Source: Streptomyces nojiriensis (GTDB taxonomy: Bacteria; Actinomycetota; Actinomycetes; Streptomycetales; Streptomycetaceae). Taken from it: DNA of 64,000 nucleotides. Made by a program: the position numbers and the translations under genes. The DNA is taken from the NCBI RefSeq assembly GCF_017639205.1, contig NZ_CP071139.1, forward strand, positions 2,232,001 to 2,296,000. The letters are read 5' to 3'. How positions within the stretch are numbered: the stretch's first letter is position 1; each line of letters starts with the position of its first letter. The notes under the pieces were generated by a model, which saw only the letters and a program-made list of their open reading frames with translations, was not told the origin of the DNA and did not search any database. Positions 31,167 through 45,722 of the stretch are shown piece after piece.

Positions 31167-32375
31167 TTACAGGCCGGCGGCCGTGCGCAGCGCGTCCACG
31201 CGGTCGGTGCGCTCCCAGGTGAAGTCCGGCAGCTCACGGCCGAAGTGGCCGTAGGCGGCGGTCTGGGCGTAGATCGGGCGCAGCAGGTCCAGGTCGCGGA
31301 TGATCGCGGCCGGGCGCAGGTCGAAGACCTCGCCGATCGCGTCCTCGATCTTCTGGACCTCCACCTTGGCGGTGCCGAAGGTCTCGACGAAGAGACCGAC
31401 GGGCTCGGCCTTGCCGATGGCGTACGCGACCTGCACCTCGCAGCGCGCGGCGAGACCGGCGGCGACCACGTTCTTGGCGACCCAGCGCATGGCGTAGGCG
31501 GCGGAGCGGTCGACCTTCGACGGGTCCTTGCCGGAGAAGGCGCCGCCACCGTGGCGGGCCATGCCGCCGTAGGTGTCGATGATGATCTTGCGGCCGGTGA
31601 GGCCGGCGTCGCCCATCGGGCCGCCGATCTCGAAGCGGCCGGTGGGGTTCACCAGGAGGCGGTAGCCCTCGGTGTCGAGCTTGATGCCGTCCTCGACGAG
31701 CTGGGCCAGGACGTGCTCGACGACGAACTCGCGGATGTCGGGAGCGAGCAGCGAGTCGAGGTCGATGTCCGAGGCGTGCTGCGAGGAGACCACGACGGTG
31801 TCCAGGCGCACGGCCTTGTCACCGTCGTACTCGATGGTGACCTGGGTCTTGCCGTCGGGGCGCAGGTACGGGATGGTCCCGTTCTTGCGGACCTCGGACA
31901 GCCGGCGGGACAGCCGGTGCGCGATGTGGATCGGCAGCGGCATGAGCTCGGGGGTCTCGTCGCAGGCGTAGCCGAACATCAGGCCCTGGTCGCCCGCGCC
32001 CTGCTTGTCCAGCTCGTCCTCGTCGCCCTCGACGCGCTTCTCGTAGGCGGTGTCGACGCCCTGCGCGATGTCCGGGGACTGGGCGCCGATGGACACCGAC
32101 ACGCCGCAGGAGGCGCCGTCGAAGCCCTTCTTGGAGGAGTCGTAGCCGATCTCGAGGATCTTGTCCCGGACGAGCTGCGCGATCGGCGCGTAGGCCTTCG
32201 TCGTCACCTCTCCCGCGATGTGCACGAGACCCGTGGTGATCAACGTCTCCACGGCGACGCGCGAAGTGGGGTCCTCGGTGAGGAGCGCGTCGAGGATCGT
32301 GTCGCTGATCTGGTCAGCGATCTTGTCGGGGTGGCCCTCGGTGACGGACTCCGAGGTGAACAGACGACGGGACAC
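31167..32375 (-). CDS. metK: S-adenosylmethionine synthetase
   Basis: The 402-aa enzyme makes S-adenosylmethionine from methionine and [23 protein letters not shown] opens it; [12 protein letters not shown] and the P-loop-like [16 protein letters not shown] are the two family signatures. The GTG start ([10 protein letters not shown]) with GGGAG five bases before it gives the standard length of Streptomyces MetK; an upstream ATG at 32426 lacks support. Its product also influences antibiotic production in this genus. A 212-base leader precedes it, in which I did not recognise a SAM riboswitch. Confidence 0.97.
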   Translation of the reverse strand: MSRRLFTSESVTEGHPDKIADQISDTILDALLTEDPTSRVAVETLITTGLVHIAGEVTTKAYAPIAQLVRDKILEIGYDSSKKGFDGASCGVSVSIGAQSPDIAQGVDTAYEKRVEGDEDELDKQGAGDQGLMFGYACDETPELMPLPIHIAHRLSRRLSEVRKNGTIPYLRPDGKTQVTIEYDGDKAVRLDTVVVSSQHASDIDLDSLLAPDIREFVVEHVLAQLVEDGIKLDTEGYRLLVNPTGRFEIGGPMGDAGLTGRKIIIDTYGGMARHGGGAFSGKDPSKVDRSAAYAMRWVAKNVVAAGLAARCEVQVAYAIGKAEPVGLFVETFGTAKVEVQKIEDAIGEVFDLRPAAIIRDLDLLRPIYAQTAAYGHFGRELPDFTWERTDRVDALRTAAGL

Positions 32376-32587
32376 AACGCTCCCTGGGGTTGCAGCGGCT
32401 GCTGGCTGATCATTTGGCGGAACCACATCGGGGGCTGCGCCCGATCACGTTCCGGATGCAGTTTATCGGTCGCCACTGTTTCCTGGACCACCCGTCTCGC
32501 CTTATGGGAGCCGTGTGACCTGCGGCACTCCCATTCTTACGCACAGAGGTGACCTGGAGAAGGGGAATCGGCCCAGGCGCGTCGCGG

Positions 32588-33805
32588 CTACAGCCGGGCG
32601 GCCACCTGGTCCCAAATCACCTCGGCCAGAGCCTCCTTCGGACCATAGGGCACTTGAGTCTCAGAGCCATCAGAGGCCAGGATGACCGCTTCGTTCTCCT
32701 CAGAACCAAAGGTCCGAGCCTCCCCGACCTCGTTCACGACGAGTAGGTCACAGCCCTTGCGGGCGAGCTTGGCGCGGCCGTTCGCGAGGACGTCGTCGGT
32801 CTCGGCGGCGAATCCCACGACCACCTGACCGGCCCTGGCGCGATCGGCCGAGATCTCCGCGAGAACGTCCGGATTGCGTACGAGCGCCACCGGTGCCGGG
32901 TCCTGCCCGTCCTTCTTCTTGATCTTTCCACCCGCGTATTCGGCGGGCCGGAAGTCGGCCACGGCCGCGGCCATCACCACGGCGTCGGCGTCCGAGGCGG
33001 CCTTGAGCACGGCCTCGCGCAGCTGCACGGCCGTCCCCACGCGCACGACGTCCACCCCGGCCGGGTCGGCCAGCGCGGTGTTGGCCGAGACCAGGGTGAC
33101 CCGGGCCCCGCGGGCGACGGCGGTACGCGCGAGGGCGTAGCCCTGCTTGCCGGAGGAGCGGTTGCCGAGGAAGCGGACCGGGTCCAGCGGCTCCCGCGTG
33201 CCGCCCGCGCTGATCACCACGTGCCGTCCGGCGAGGTCCTGCCAGGCCGCCCCGCGGGCCGGACCCTGCCTCCTCAGGACGTGGCGGCAGACCTCGAAGA
33301 TCTCCTCGGGGTCGGGCAGCCGCCCCTTGCCGGTGTCCTTGCCGGTGAGCCGGCCGACGGCGGGCTCGATGACGAGGGCGCCGCGCCGGCGCAGCGTGGC
33401 CACGTTCTCCTGGGTGGCGGGGTGCTCCCACATCTCGGTGTGCATGGCCGGGGCGAAGACCACCGGGCAGCGGGCGGTGAGCAGGGTGTTCGTGAGCAGG
33501 TCGTCGGCGAGTCCGTGGGCGGCCTTGGCCAGCATGTCGGCCGTGGCGGGGGCGACGACCACGAGGTCGGCGTTCTGCCCGATGCGCACGTGCGGCACCT
33601 CGTGGACGGATTCCCAGACCTCGGTGGAGGCCGGGTTGCCGGAGAGGGCGGACCAGGTGGCCTCCCCCACGAAGTTCAGGGAGGCCTCGGTGGGCACCAC
33701 CCGCACGTCGTGGCCGGACTCGGTCAGCCGGCGCAGCAGCTCGCACGCCTTGTAGGCGGCGATCCCGCCACTGACCCCCAGGACGACCTTCGGCTTGTCC
33801 ACCAC
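32588..33805 (-). CDS. coaBC: Bifunctional CoaBC (PPC decarboxylase / PPC synthetase)
   Basis: The 405-aa bifunctional protein converts 4'-phosphopantothenate and cysteine to 4'-phosphopantetheine. The N-terminal flavoprotein CoaC half has GVSGGIAAYKACELLR, HVRIGQNADLVVVAPATAD and PAMHTEMWEHPATQ. The CoaB half begins near HVVISAGGTREPLDPVRF and has FLGNRSSGKQGYALA and the GKIKKK segment. GTG at 33805 is chosen because GAAGGGA lies just upstream. It follows rpoZ across a strong terminator, so it may have its own promoter. Confidence 0.96.
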   Translation of the reverse strand: MVDKPKVVLGVSGGIAAYKACELLRRLTESGHDVRVVPTEASLNFVGEATWSALSGNPASTEVWESVHEVPHVRIGQNADLVVVAPATADMLAKAAHGLADDLLTNTLLTARCPVVFAPAMHTEMWEHPATQENVATLRRRGALVIEPAVGRLTGKDTGKGRLPDPEEIFEVCRHVLRRQGPARGAAWQDLAGRHVVISAGGTREPLDPVRFLGNRSSGKQGYALARTAVARGARVTLVSANTALADPAGVDVVRVGTAVQLREAVLKAASDADAVVMAAAVADFRPAEYAGGKIKKKDGQDPAPVALVRNPDVLAEISADRARAGQVVVGFAAETDDVLANGRAKLARKGCDLLVVNEVGEARTFGSEENEAVILASDGSETQVPYGPKEALAEVIWDQVAARL

Positions 33806-33867
33806 GTACTTCCCTTCGACGGCTGCGACGCGTTCGGCTCTGATCGTCGTCGTACCCACCCATGACA

Positions 33868-33906
33868 CACCACAGGCCCGGCAGATGTGCTGCCGGGCCT
33901 GTGGTG
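33868..33906 (-). terminator. rpoZ terminator
   Basis: A 17-bp perfect stem (33868-33884 with 33890-33906, core CCACAGGCCCGGCAG) with a 5-base ATGTG loop lies 17 bases after the rpoZ stop. Confidence 0.85.
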
Positions 33907-33923
33907 AAAGGACTTCTGGTGCC

Positions 33924-34196
33924 TTACTGGGCCGGGGCCTCGATGGCCTCGGAGGTCAGCAGACCCGCGTTGATCTCGCGCAGCGCGATCGAAAGCGGCT
34001 TCTCGTGGACGTGGGTGTCCACCAGCGGGCCGACGTACTCGAGCAGGCCCTCACCGAGCTGCGAGTAGTACGCGTTGATCTGACGCGCACGCTTGGCCGC
34101 GTAGATCACGAGGCTGTACTTCGAGTCCGTGGCCTCGAGCAGCTCGTCGATCGGCGGGTTGATGATGCCCTCGGGCGCAGTGATGGAAGAGGACAC
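33924..34196 (-). CDS. rpoZ: RNA polymerase omega subunit
   Basis: The 90-aa protein is the omega subunit, which helps fold and stabilise beta-prime. [20 protein letters not shown] and [20 protein letters not shown] are the conserved omega segments binding the beta-prime C-terminus. The length is standard for Streptomyces. It follows gmk by 73 bases and is terminated by a strong hairpin. The gmk-rpoZ linkage is conserved across bacteria. Confidence 0.97.
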   Translation of the reverse strand: MSSSITAPEGIINPPIDELLEATDSKYSLVIYAAKRARQINAYYSQLGEGLLEYVGPLVDTHVHEKPLSIALREINAGLLTSEAIEAPAQ

Positions 34197-34269
34197 GCTC
34201 TACCTTCCGAAGATGGGTGAAAGATGGGGCCGCCCTGGAATCGACCGAATCAAAAAATTCGATCAACGA

Positions 34270-34833
34270 TCAGACAACTGCCATCAAGGCTAGCAGCTCA
34301 CGCGCTACGTCCTCGACGGAGGTGTTGACCAGGGTGGTGTCGAACTCGGACTCGGCAGCGAGCTCGATCTTGGCGGCGGCGAGCCGGCGCTCGATGACCT
34401 CCGCCGATTCGGTGCCCCGGCCGGTGAGCCGGCGGACCAGTTCGTCCCAGCTCGGCGGTGCCAGGAAGACCAGCTGGGCGTCGGGCTTGGACTCGCGGAC
34501 GAGTCGTGCGCCCTGGAGATCGATCTCCAGCAGTACCGGCTCGCCGTTGTCCAGGCGTTCCAGTACCGCGCCGCGGGGAGTGCCGTAGCGGTTGCCCGCG
34601 AACTCGGCCCACTCCAGCAGCTCGCCGTTGGCGATCAGCTTGTCGAACTCGTCGTCATTGACGAAGAAGTAGTGGACTCCGTGTCGCTCACCGGGCCGCG
34701 GCTTGCGGGTGGTGGCCGACACCGAGAGCCATACCTCGGGGTGAACCTTGCGCATATGCGCGACGACCGTGCTCTTGCCGACCCCTGAAGGGCCGGAGAG
34801 CACGGTCAGCCGCGGACGAACCTCTGCTGCCAT
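34270..34833 (-). CDS. gmk: Guanylate kinase
   Basis: The 187-aa enzyme phosphorylates GMP to GDP. The P-loop is [16 protein letters not shown] and the GMP-binding region includes [13 protein letters not shown] and [20 protein letters not shown]; the lid holds [17 protein letters not shown]. The ATG at 34833 ([12 protein letters not shown]) gives the normal length; upstream in-frame codons (to 34962) are not family-like and lack a ribosome binding site. It is preceded by the sIHF gene and followed by rpoZ, the usual order. Confidence 0.96.
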   Translation of the reverse strand: MAAEVRPRLTVLSGPSGVGKSTVVAHMRKVHPEVWLSVSATTRKPRPGERHGVHYFFVNDDEFDKLIANGELLEWAEFAGNRYGTPRGAVLERLDNGEPVLLEIDLQGARLVRESKPDAQLVFLAPPSWDELVRRLTGRGTESAEVIERRLAAAKIELAAESEFDTTLVNTSVEDVARELLALMAVV

Positions 34834-34894
34834 AGAGCGATTATCCAGGTTCTCGGGACTGCCTGAGAACGCCGGGAGAACTTCAGGCGACGCC

Positions 34895-35218
34895 TCAGGC
34901 GCCGGTGCTGCCGAACTCGCGCTCCAGAGAGGCGATCTGGTTGGAACCGAGACCTCGGACACGCCGGGACTCGGAGATGCCGAGACGCTCCATGATCTGC
35001 TTGGCGCGCACCTTGCCCACGCCAGGCAGAGACTCCAGCAGGGCGGAGACCTTCATCTTGCCGATGACGTCGTTCTCCTGGCCCGTCTTGATGACCTCTT
35101 GGAGCGAGGCGCCGGAGTGCTTGAGTCGATTCTTCACCTCGGCCCGCTCCCGGCGAGCCGCGGCGGCCTTTTCGAGCGCGGCTGCGCGCTGTTCAGGGGT
35201 AAGGGGCGGAAGAGCCAC
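34895..35218 (-). CDS. mihF: Actinobacterial integration host factor (sIHF/mIHF)
   Basis: The 107-aa nucleoid protein reads [20 protein letters not shown] at its GTG start. Its C-terminal helix-two-turns-helix is [20 protein letters not shown] with the lid [14 protein letters not shown]. It is unrelated to enteric IHF; it binds DNA, modulates topology and supports sporulation and antibiotic production in Streptomyces. GAGGTGA lies upstream of the GTG. The longer upstream frame was rejected because known proteins start at this valine. It is very highly conserved in the genus. Confidence 0.97.
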   Translation of the reverse strand: MALPPLTPEQRAAALEKAAAARRERAEVKNRLKHSGASLQEVIKTGQENDVIGKMKVSALLESLPGVGKVRAKQIMERLGISESRRVRGLGSNQIASLEREFGSTGA

Positions 35219-35520
35219 GCCTACGTCACCTCGGATGTCGAACTGTCGGATACGGACCGGTGGGCACCCCGAAGGCACCACACCAGGCGAGCTCCCGAAC
35301 AGCGATGGAACTCGTTCGCTGCACGTTCACTCTGGTCGGAGACTAGCGGCCAACACCGCTCCAGTCAGCGAGAACGGACGAAAAGTCCTGGTCAGCCTCC
35401 ACTGAACCGTACATCACGGACAAAATACCCCGGTTTTGTCCGATGAAGAGCGTTCGAGTTTCGCCAAGAAGTGCGAGAGGCCGAGCCGCGGAGGTGCGGC
35501 CGGCCTCCCCGGGTGAGCGA
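35219..35520. other. 302-base gap between pyrF and the sIHF gene
   Basis: No gene is visible. It should hold the sIHF promoter on the minus strand. An inverted repeat CGGACAAAA / TTTTGTCCG with an 8-base loop (TACCCCGG) spans 35417-35442; it is AT-rich for this genome and could be an operator or a weak terminator. A separate GC-rich hairpin near pyrF is listed on its own. Confidence 0.5.
35477..35507 (-). terminator. Likely pyrimidine operon terminator after pyrF
   Basis: GAGGCCG and GCCGC pair with GCGGC and CGGCCTC with one bulged A, about 13 bases after the pyrF stop. This closes the long pyr unit. Confidence 0.6.
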
Positions 35521-36360
35521 TTACGCGGTGACGGCCTCGTGGATCTCGTCGGCGAAGCGCCGTGCAGAGTCGCGCAGAGCGCTCACGTCCGGACCGTGCT
35601 TCAGGACGCCCCGCGAGACGTTCGGGACGACGTTGCGCACGGCCTTGCCGAAGACGCCCGGCAGGTCCGCCGCCGTCGCGCCCTGCGCGCCGATGCCGGG
35701 GGCCAGCAGCGGACCGTTGATGTCCAGGTCGAAGGAGGACAGATCGCCCAGCGTGGCGCCGACGACCGCGCCGAAGGAGCCCATGGGGGCGGCGTCCGCG
35801 TTCTCCGCCGCCAGGTGGGCCAGCATCGTCGCGCCGATCGTCCGGCCGTCCTCGCGGACCGCCCGCTGGACCTCGGCGCCCTCCGGGTTCGAGGTCAGCG
35901 CCAGGACGAACAGGCCCGCGCCCGACTCCCGGGCCAGGTCGACGGCCGGCTTCAGCGAGCCGTAGCCCAGGTACGGGGAGACGGTCAGCGCGTCCGAGAA
36001 CAGCGGCGAGGACGGGTCCAGGAAGGCCGAGGCGTACGCCGCCATGGTCGAGCCGATGTCGCCGCGCTTGGCGTCCATGACCACCAGGGTCCCGGCCGCC
36101 CGGGCGTCCGCGACGGCCCGCTCCAGGACGGCCACGCCCTTGGAGCCGAACCGCTCGAAGAAGGCCGCCTGCGGCTTGAGGACCGCCACCGACTCGGCGA
36201 GCGCCTCGACGACCGTGCGGGAGAACCGCTCCAGGCCCGCGATGTCGTCCTGCAGGCCCCACTGGGCCAGCAGGGCGGCGTGCGGGTCGATCCCGACGCA
36301 CAGCGGGCCCCGGGAGTCCATCGCCGCGCGCAGGCGGGTGCCGAACGGGGTCACAGTCAC
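35521..36360 (-). CDS. pyrF: Orotidine 5'-phosphate decarboxylase (type 2)
   Basis: The 279-aa enzyme decarboxylates OMP to UMP, the last step of the pathway. The catalytic Asp-Lys-Asp array is in VVMDAKRGDIGSTMAAYAS with K98 central. Length and sequence are those of the mycobacterial/Streptomyces PyrF group rather than the short 230-aa form. ATG overlaps the pyrD stop by four bases (ATGA), so it is the last gene of the translationally coupled pyr chain. Confidence 0.96.
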   Translation of the reverse strand: MTVTPFGTRLRAAMDSRGPLCVGIDPHAALLAQWGLQDDIAGLERFSRTVVEALAESVAVLKPQAAFFERFGSKGVAVLERAVADARAAGTLVVMDAKRGDIGSTMAAYASAFLDPSSPLFSDALTVSPYLGYGSLKPAVDLARESGAGLFVLALTSNPEGAEVQRAVREDGRTIGATMLAHLAAENADAAPMGSFGAVVGATLGDLSSFDLDINGPLLAPGIGAQGATAADLPGVFGKAVRNVVPNVSRGVLKHGPDVSALRDSARRFADEIHEAVTA

Positions 36361-37466
36361 TTGGTGGCCTTTCGGGTCTCGGCGCCCACCGCTTCGGCGA
36401 GCGTCGCGTACGGGCTGTTGGCCAGGCGCGCGGCAAGGCCCTTGTGGATGGCGCGGGCGTAGAACGGGCCCTCGTAGATGAAGGCGCTGTAGCCCTGGAT
36501 CAGCGTGGCGCCGGCCAGGATCCGCTGCCAGGCGTCCTCGGCGTCCTCGATGCCGCCGACCCCGACCAGGACCAGGCGGTCCCCCACCCGGGCGTACAGG
36601 CGGCGCAGGACCTCCAGCGAGCGCTCCTTGACCGGGGCGCCGGAGAGCCCGCCGGTCTCCTTCACCAGGGACGGGGCGGACTTCAGGCCCAGCCCCTCGC
36701 GGGCGATGGTGGTGTTCGTCGCGATGATGCCGTCGAGGCCCAGCTCCAGGGCCAGGTCGGCGACCGCGTCGACGTCCTCGTCCGCCAGGTCGGGGGCGAT
36801 CTTGACGAGCAGCGGCACCCGGCGGTCGGTCACCGTGCGGTCGGCGGCCTCGCGTACGGCCGTCAGCAGCGGGCGCAGCGACTCGGTGGCCTGGAGGTTG
36901 CGCAGGCCCGGGGTGTTCGGCGAGGAGACGTTCACGACGAGGTAGTCGGCGTGCCGGGCGAGGCGCTCGGTGGAGGCGACGTAGTCCCCCACGGCCTCCT
37001 CCTCGGGCACGACCTTGGTCTTGCCGATGTTGACGCCGACGATCGTCCTGAAGACCGCCTCGCGGGCCGCCAGGCGGGCCGCGACGGCCGCCGAGCCCTC
37101 GTTGTTGAAGCCCATGCGGTTGATCAGCGCGCGGTCCGCCACGAGGCGGAAGAGGCGCTTCTTCGGGTTGCCGGGCTGCGGCTCGGCCGTGACCGTGCCG
37201 ATCTCGATGTGGTCGAAGCCGAGCATCGACATGCCGTCGATGGCGACGGCGTTCTTGTCGAAGCCGGCGGCGAGGCCGAAGGGGCCGTGCATGCGCAGGC
37301 CGAGGGCCTCGGTGCGGAGCTCCTCGTAGCGCGGGGCCAGGGCGGCCGCCACGAAGGTGCGCAGCACGGGTGTGCGGGCGGCGAGGCGGATCCAGCGGAA
37401 GGCCAGGTAGTGGGCCTGCTCCGGGTCCATCCGCTTGAAGACCAGGTTGAAGAACGTTTTGTACAT
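36357..37466 (-). CDS. pyrD: Dihydroorotate dehydrogenase (class 2, quinone-linked)
   Basis: The 369-aa enzyme oxidises dihydroorotate to orotate and passes electrons to quinone at the membrane. The N-terminal amphipathic segment [20 protein letters not shown] is the class 2 membrane-anchoring region. FMN-binding [12 protein letters not shown] and the catalytic-serine stretch [18 protein letters not shown] are intact; [14 protein letters not shown] and [13 protein letters not shown] follow. ATG at 37466 matches the family N-terminus. It is separated from carB by 91 bases that contain a hairpin. Confidence 0.96.
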   Translation of the reverse strand: MYKTFFNLVFKRMDPEQAHYLAFRWIRLAARTPVLRTFVAAALAPRYEELRTEALGLRMHGPFGLAAGFDKNAVAIDGMSMLGFDHIEIGTVTAEPQPGNPKKRLFRLVADRALINRMGFNNEGSAAVAARLAAREAVFRTIVGVNIGKTKVVPEEEAVGDYVASTERLARHADYLVVNVSSPNTPGLRNLQATESLRPLLTAVREAADRTVTDRRVPLLVKIAPDLADEDVDAVADLALELGLDGIIATNTTIAREGLGLKSAPSLVKETGGLSGAPVKERSLEVLRRLYARVGDRLVLVGVGGIEDAEDAWQRILAGATLIQGYSAFIYEGPFYARAIHKGLAARLANSPYATLAEAVGAETRKATK

Positions 37467-37494
37467 CGTCGGAAAATCCCTCTGCGCTCGTGAA

Positions 37495-37530
37495 GAGGGG
37501 GACACCCGTCGTGAAACCGGTGTCCCCCTC
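37495..37530 (-). terminator. Hairpin in the carB-pyrD gap
   Basis: GAGGGGGACACC (37495-37506) pairs with GGTGTCCCCCTC (37519-37530) around a 12-base loop. It may partly terminate carB transcripts or be an RNA-processing site within the operon. Confidence 0.55.
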
Positions 37531-37557
37531 CCCGTGTCCGGGCTGTACGGGCCTGCG

Positions 37558-40858
<3,301 letters not shown>

Positions 40859-40866
<8 letters not shown>

Positions 40867-42007
40867 GCTCGGCCTCCATCAGGGATACGAAGCGGTCGAA
40901 GAGGTACGCGGCGTCGTGCGGGCCGGCGGCCGCCTCGGGGTGGTACTGGACGCTGAAGGCCGGCTGGTCGAGCAGCTGGAGGCCTTCGACGACGTTGTCG
41001 TTCAGGCAGACGTGGGAGACCTCGGCGCGGCCGTAGGCGGTCTCGGTGACCTTGTCGAGGGGCGCGTCGACGGCGAAGCCGTGGTTGTGCGCGGTGATCT
41101 CGACCTTGCCGGTGGTGCGGTCCTGCACCGGCTGGTTGATGCCGCGGTGGCCGTACTTCAGCTTGTAGGTGCCGAAGCCGAGCGCGCGGCCCAGGATCTG
41201 GTTGCCGAAGCAGATGCCGAAGAGCGGGGTCTTGCGCTCCAGCACGCCCTGCATGACGGCGACGGGTCCGTCGGCGGTGGCCGGGTCGCCCGGGCCGTTG
41301 GAGAAGAACACGCCGTCCGGCTGGACCGCGTACACGTCCTCGACGGTGGCGGTGGCGGGCAGGACGTGCACCTCGATGCCGCGCTCGGCCATGCGGTGCG
41401 GGGTCATGCCCTTGATGCCGAGGTCGACGGCGGCGACGGTGAAGCGCTTCTCGCCGATCGCGGGGACGACGTACGTCTCCTTGGTGGCGACCTCGGCGGA
41501 GAGGTTCGCGCCCTTCATCTGCGGCTGCGCCTGGACCTTGGCCAGCAGGGCCTCGTCGCGGATGCCGACCCAGGCCTCGCCCGAGAAGATGCCGACGCGC
41601 ATGGCGCCGCGCTCGCGCAGGTGGCGGGTGAGGGCGCGGGTGTCGATGCCGGAGATCCCGACGACGCCCTGCTTCGCGAGCTCCTCGTCCAGCGAGCGCC
41701 GGGAGCGCCAGTTGGAGGGGACGCGGGCGGGGTCGCGTACGACGTAGCCGGCCACCCAGATGCGGGAGGACTCGGGGTCTTCGTCGTTGACGCCCGTGTT
41801 GCCCACGTGGGGGGCGGTCATCACGACGACCTGCCGGTGGTACGACGGGTCGGTGAGGGTCTCCTGGTAGCCGGTCATGCCGGTGGAGAACACGGCCTCG
41901 CCGAAGGTCTCCCCCACAGCGCCGTAGGCACGGCCGCGGAAGATCCGACCGTCCTCCAGGACGAGTACGGCGGGAGCTTTGGCTGCTCCCCTGGTGGAGG
42001 TCGTCAT
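40859..42007 (-). CDS. carA: Carbamoyl-phosphate synthase small (glutaminase) subunit
   Basis: The 382-aa subunit hydrolyses glutamine and channels ammonia to CarB. The N-terminal domain includes [20 protein letters not shown]. The class I amidotransferase triad is the cysteine in [16 protein letters not shown] and the His-Glu in [11 protein letters not shown]. The ATG at 42007 ([15 protein letters not shown]) overlaps the preceding membrane-protein gene by four bases. It lies in the usual place within the pyr operon. Confidence 0.97.
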
Positions 42008-42585
42008 CGTTCGGCGCCTTCCGTCGTGATGGATGAGTTCATGAGATTGATGGCTTCGACCCAGGCGGCGTGTTCGGCCGCGCGGTCGGAGCGGAATCCG
42101 GAGTCGATGAGCTTGTCGCCGTGCGCCCAGGTGACGACGAGCAGACCGCCCTCGGTGAGTACCTTGCCCGCGATTCCCTTGTCGAGGCGGGCGCCGCGCA
42201 GCTGCGCGGCCGGTACGAAGAAGTCGCCTGCACCCGGTCGGACCACGTCGAGGCCCGCGTCGGTGAGCGTGAGCTCGACCCGGCTGCGCAGGCCCAGGCC
42301 GTGGGCGACGATCCGGTCGAGCCACTGCCCGGCGGTGGTGGACCCGTGGTACCGGCCGGTCAGGGCCAGCCGGTGCTCGGGAAGACCGTCGGGTGCGGCG
42401 GGCAGCTCCGGCAGATCGTTCTGCAGAGCGCCGCGCCATTTCCAGCCCTGCCGCATCAGCCAGTAGACGAACGCGACGAAGACGGCCAGGCCGATCACCC
42501 ACGCGATGCGGGCACCGAAGCTGGTCACCTCCGCCGACTGTCGTTCGGCGGCCTCGGCGGCCAGTTGGATTACTGCAGGTGTCAC
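42004..42585 (-). CDS. Membrane-anchored PH-like protein embedded in the pyr operon
   Basis: The 193-aa protein has one N-terminal transmembrane helix (residues about 25-44, [20 protein letters not shown]). A cytosolic beta-rich domain from about residue 65 has [40 protein letters not shown] and a final helix [15 protein letters not shown], an order like a pleckstrin-homology fold. It overlaps pyrC and carA by four bases each, so it is made with them. Homologues hold the same place in other actinobacteria, including mycobacteria, but the function is unknown. It may tether pathway enzymes to the membrane (inference). Confidence 0.85.
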   Translation of the reverse strand: MTPAVIQLAAEAAERQSAEVTSFGARIAWVIGLAVFVAFVYWLMRQGWKWRGALQNDLPELPAAPDGLPEHRLALTGRYHGSTTAGQWLDRIVAHGLGLRSRVELTLTDAGLDVVRPGAGDFFVPAAQLRGARLDKGIAGKVLTEGGLLVVTWAHGDKLIDSGFRSDRAAEHAAWVEAINLMNSSITTEGAER

Positions 42586-43868
42586 GCCAGTTTCCCGTCC
42601 ACGACCGTTGCCCGGCCCCGCAGGAAGGTGTGAGTGACGCGCCCCGGCAGCTCACGGCCCTCGTAAGGCGTGTTGCGGCTGCGGGAGGCGAAGTGTGCGG
42701 GGTCCACGACACCACGGTACGAGGTATCGACCAAGGTCAGGTTCGCGGGTTCACCTGCCGAGACGGGACGGCCGTGGTTCTCCAGGCTGCCGATGCGCGC
42801 CGGGGCGAAGGACATCCGCTCGGCGACGCCCGCCCAGTCGAGCAGTCCGGTCTCGACCATCGTCTGCTGGACGACGGAGAGCGCGGTCTCCAGGCCGACC
42901 ATGCCCATGGCGGCGGCGGCCCACTCGCAGTCCTTGTCCTCGTGGGGGTGCGGGGCGTGGTCGGTGGCGACGATGTCGATCGTGCCGTCGGCGAGCGCCT
43001 CGCGCAGGGCCAGCACGTCGCGCTCGGTGCGCAGCGGCGGGTTGACCTTGTAGACCGCGTTGTACGAGCGCACGAGCTCCTCGGTGAGGAGGAGGTGGTG
43101 CGGGGTGACCTCGGCGGTGACGTCGATGCCGCGGGACTTGGCCCAGCGGACGATCTCGACGGAGCCGGCGGTGGAGAGGTGGCAGATGTGGACGCGGGAG
43201 CCGACGTGCTCGGCGAGCAGGACGTCGCGGGCGATGATCGACTCCTCGGCGACGGCCGGCCAGCCGCCGAGACCGAGTTCCGCGGAGACGACGCCCTCGT
43301 TCATCTGGGCGCCCTCGGTGAGGCGGGGCTCCTGGGCGTGCTGGGCGACGACGCCGCCGAAGGCCTTCACGTACTCCAGGGCACGGCGCATGATCACGGC
43401 GTCGTCCACGCACTTGCCGTCGTCGGAGAAGACGGTGACGCGGGCGGCGGACTCGTGCATGGCGCCCAGCTCGGAGAGCTGCTTGCCCTCCAGGCCGACG
43501 GTGACGGCGCCGATGGGCTGCACGTCGCAGTAGCCGGACTCCTTGCCCAGGCGCCAGACCTGCTCGACGACGCCGGCGGTGTCGGCGACCGGGAAGGTGT
43601 TCGCCATGGCGAACACCGCGGTGTAGCCGCCGGAGGCGGCGGCGCGGGTGCCGGTCAGGACGGTCTCGGAGTCCTCGCGGCCGGGCTCGCGCAGGTGGGT
43701 GTGCAGGTCGACGAGGCCGGGGAGGAGGATCTGGCCCTCGGCCTCGATGACGGTCGCGCCTTCGGCGGACAGGCCGGTACCGACCTCGGCAATGGTCTCG
43801 CCGTCGATCAGGACGTCCTGCGCCTCGCCGCCGAGTACCTTCGCGCCACGGATAAGGATCTTGCTCAT
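42582..43868 (-). CDS. pyrC: Dihydroorotase
   Basis: The 428-aa amidohydrolase closes carbamoyl aspartate to dihydroorotate. The metal motif HTH lies in [20 protein letters not shown]. Further signatures are [15 protein letters not shown] and [16 protein letters not shown], the last holding the catalytic aspartate. Length and sequence fit the class I dihydroorotases that act alone or with aspartate transcarbamoylase. ATG ([10 protein letters not shown]) is two bases after the pyrB stop and its own stop overlaps the membrane-protein gene by four bases. Confidence 0.97.
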   Translation of the reverse strand: MSKILIRGAKVLGGEAQDVLIDGETIAEVGTGLSAEGATVIEAEGQILLPGLVDLHTHLREPGREDSETVLTGTRAAASGGYTAVFAMANTFPVADTAGVVEQVWRLGKESGYCDVQPIGAVTVGLEGKQLSELGAMHESAARVTVFSDDGKCVDDAVIMRRALEYVKAFGGVVAQHAQEPRLTEGAQMNEGVVSAELGLGGWPAVAEESIIARDVLLAEHVGSRVHICHLSTAGSVEIVRWAKSRGIDVTAEVTPHHLLLTEELVRSYNAVYKVNPPLRTERDVLALREALADGTIDIVATDHAPHPHEDKDCEWAAAAMGMVGLETALSVVQQTMVETGLLDWAGVAERMSFAPARIGSLENHGRPVSAGEPANLTLVDTSYRGVVDPAHFASRSRNTPYEGRELPGRVTHTFLRGRATVVDGKLA

Positions 43869-43870
43869 GG

Positions 43871-44863
43871 TTACTTGCTCTCCTCGGTACGGGCGGCGGC
43901 GGGGGTGGTGGTGACGGCGGGCTCGGAGCCTCCGAGCAGCAGGTACAGGACGGCCATCCGGGTGGAGACGCCGTTGGCGACCTGCTCGACGGCCGTGCAG
44001 CGGTCGGAGTCGGCGACCTCGGCGGTGATCTCCATGCCGCGGTTCATCGGGCCGGGGTGCATCACGATGGCGTGCGCGGGCATCTTGGCCATGCGGTCGC
44101 CGTCGAGCCCGTACCGGCGGGAGTACTCGCGCTCGGTCGGGAAGAAGGCGGCGTTCATGCGTTCGCGCTGCACACGCAGCATCATCACCGCATCGGACTT
44201 CGGCAGCACGTCGTCGAGGTTGTACGAGACCTCGCACGGCCAGGTCTCGACGCCGATCGGGACGAGGGTGGGCGGGGCCACCAGGGTGACCTCGGCGCCG
44301 AGGGTGTGCAGCAGGTGGACGTTGGAGCGGGCCACGCGGCTGTGCAGCACGTCGCCGACGATGGTGATCCGGCGGCCGTTCAGGTCCTTGCCGAGGCCCG
44401 CGTCGCGGCCGACCAGGCGGCGGCGCATGGTGAAGGCGTCCAGCAGGGCCTGGGTGGGGTGCTCGTGGGTGCCGTCGCCGGCGTTGACGACGGCGGAGTC
44501 GATCCAGCCGGAGGTCGCGAGCCGGTAGGGGGCGCCGGAGGCGTGGTGGCGGATGACGACCGCGTCGGCGCCCATGGCCTCCAGGGTCAGCGCGGTGTCC
44601 TTCAGGGATTCGCCCTTGGAAACGGACGAACCCTTCGCGGAGAAGTTGATGACGTCGGCCGAGAGCCGCTTGGCGGCCGCCTCGAAGGAGATCCGGGTGC
44701 GGGTCGAGTCCTCGAAGAAGAGGTTGACGACGGTGAGGCCGCGCAGGGTGGGCAGCTTCTTGATCGGCCGGTCCGCGACACGGGCCATCTCCTCGGCGGT
44801 GTCGAGGATCAGGACGGCGTCGTCGCGCGTGAGGTCGGCGGCCGAGATGAGGTGGCGCTTCAT
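43871..44863 (-). CDS. pyrB: Aspartate carbamoyltransferase catalytic subunit
   Basis: The 330-aa enzyme condenses carbamoyl phosphate and aspartate. The carbamoyl phosphate motif is [24 protein letters not shown] and [16 protein letters not shown] are further active-site loops, and [13 protein letters not shown] is the C-terminal signature. It carries a 15-residue Ala/Thr-rich tail. It is the second gene of the pyr operon, 117 bases after pyrR. No regulatory subunit gene (pyrI) is present. Confidence 0.97.
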   Translation of the reverse strand: MKRHLISAADLTRDDAVLILDTAEEMARVADRPIKKLPTLRGLTVVNLFFEDSTRTRISFEAAAKRLSADVINFSAKGSSVSKGESLKDTALTLEAMGADAVVIRHHASGAPYRLATSGWIDSAVVNAGDGTHEHPTQALLDAFTMRRRLVGRDAGLGKDLNGRRITIVGDVLHSRVARSNVHLLHTLGAEVTLVAPPTLVPIGVETWPCEVSYNLDDVLPKSDAVMMLRVQRERMNAAFFPTEREYSRRYGLDGDRMAKMPAHAIVMHPGPMNRGMEITAEVADSDRCTAVEQVANGVSTRMAVLYLLLGGSEPAVTTTPAAARTEESK

Positions 44864-44980
44864 CTGGATGGCTCCGTAGGTCGGGAGGGCAGGCGGACTG
44901 ACGGGCGGAGGTGCGAGCGGTCAGGGCGGGGCAGGGCAGGCCTCGGCGCGGGCCCGGTCGGGGCCCGTCACCCGGACGGT

Positions 44981-45592
<612 letters not shown>

Positions 45593-45722
45593 TTAAAGGA
45601 CGTCTGATGTACGCCTCACACGGTACCAGGGAGAGGCCGGTGACTGGGACCGGGCCGGTACGGAATGGCTCTCAGAGGGCTGCTGTGACGAGCACCCAGG
45701 GGGGCGACCAAGACCATTCGGC

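Noticed and set aside
32376..32587. SAM riboswitch in front of metK
   Set aside because: I looked for conserved cores of known SAM riboswitches in the 212-base leader and found none; a covariance search would be needed to exclude a divergent one.
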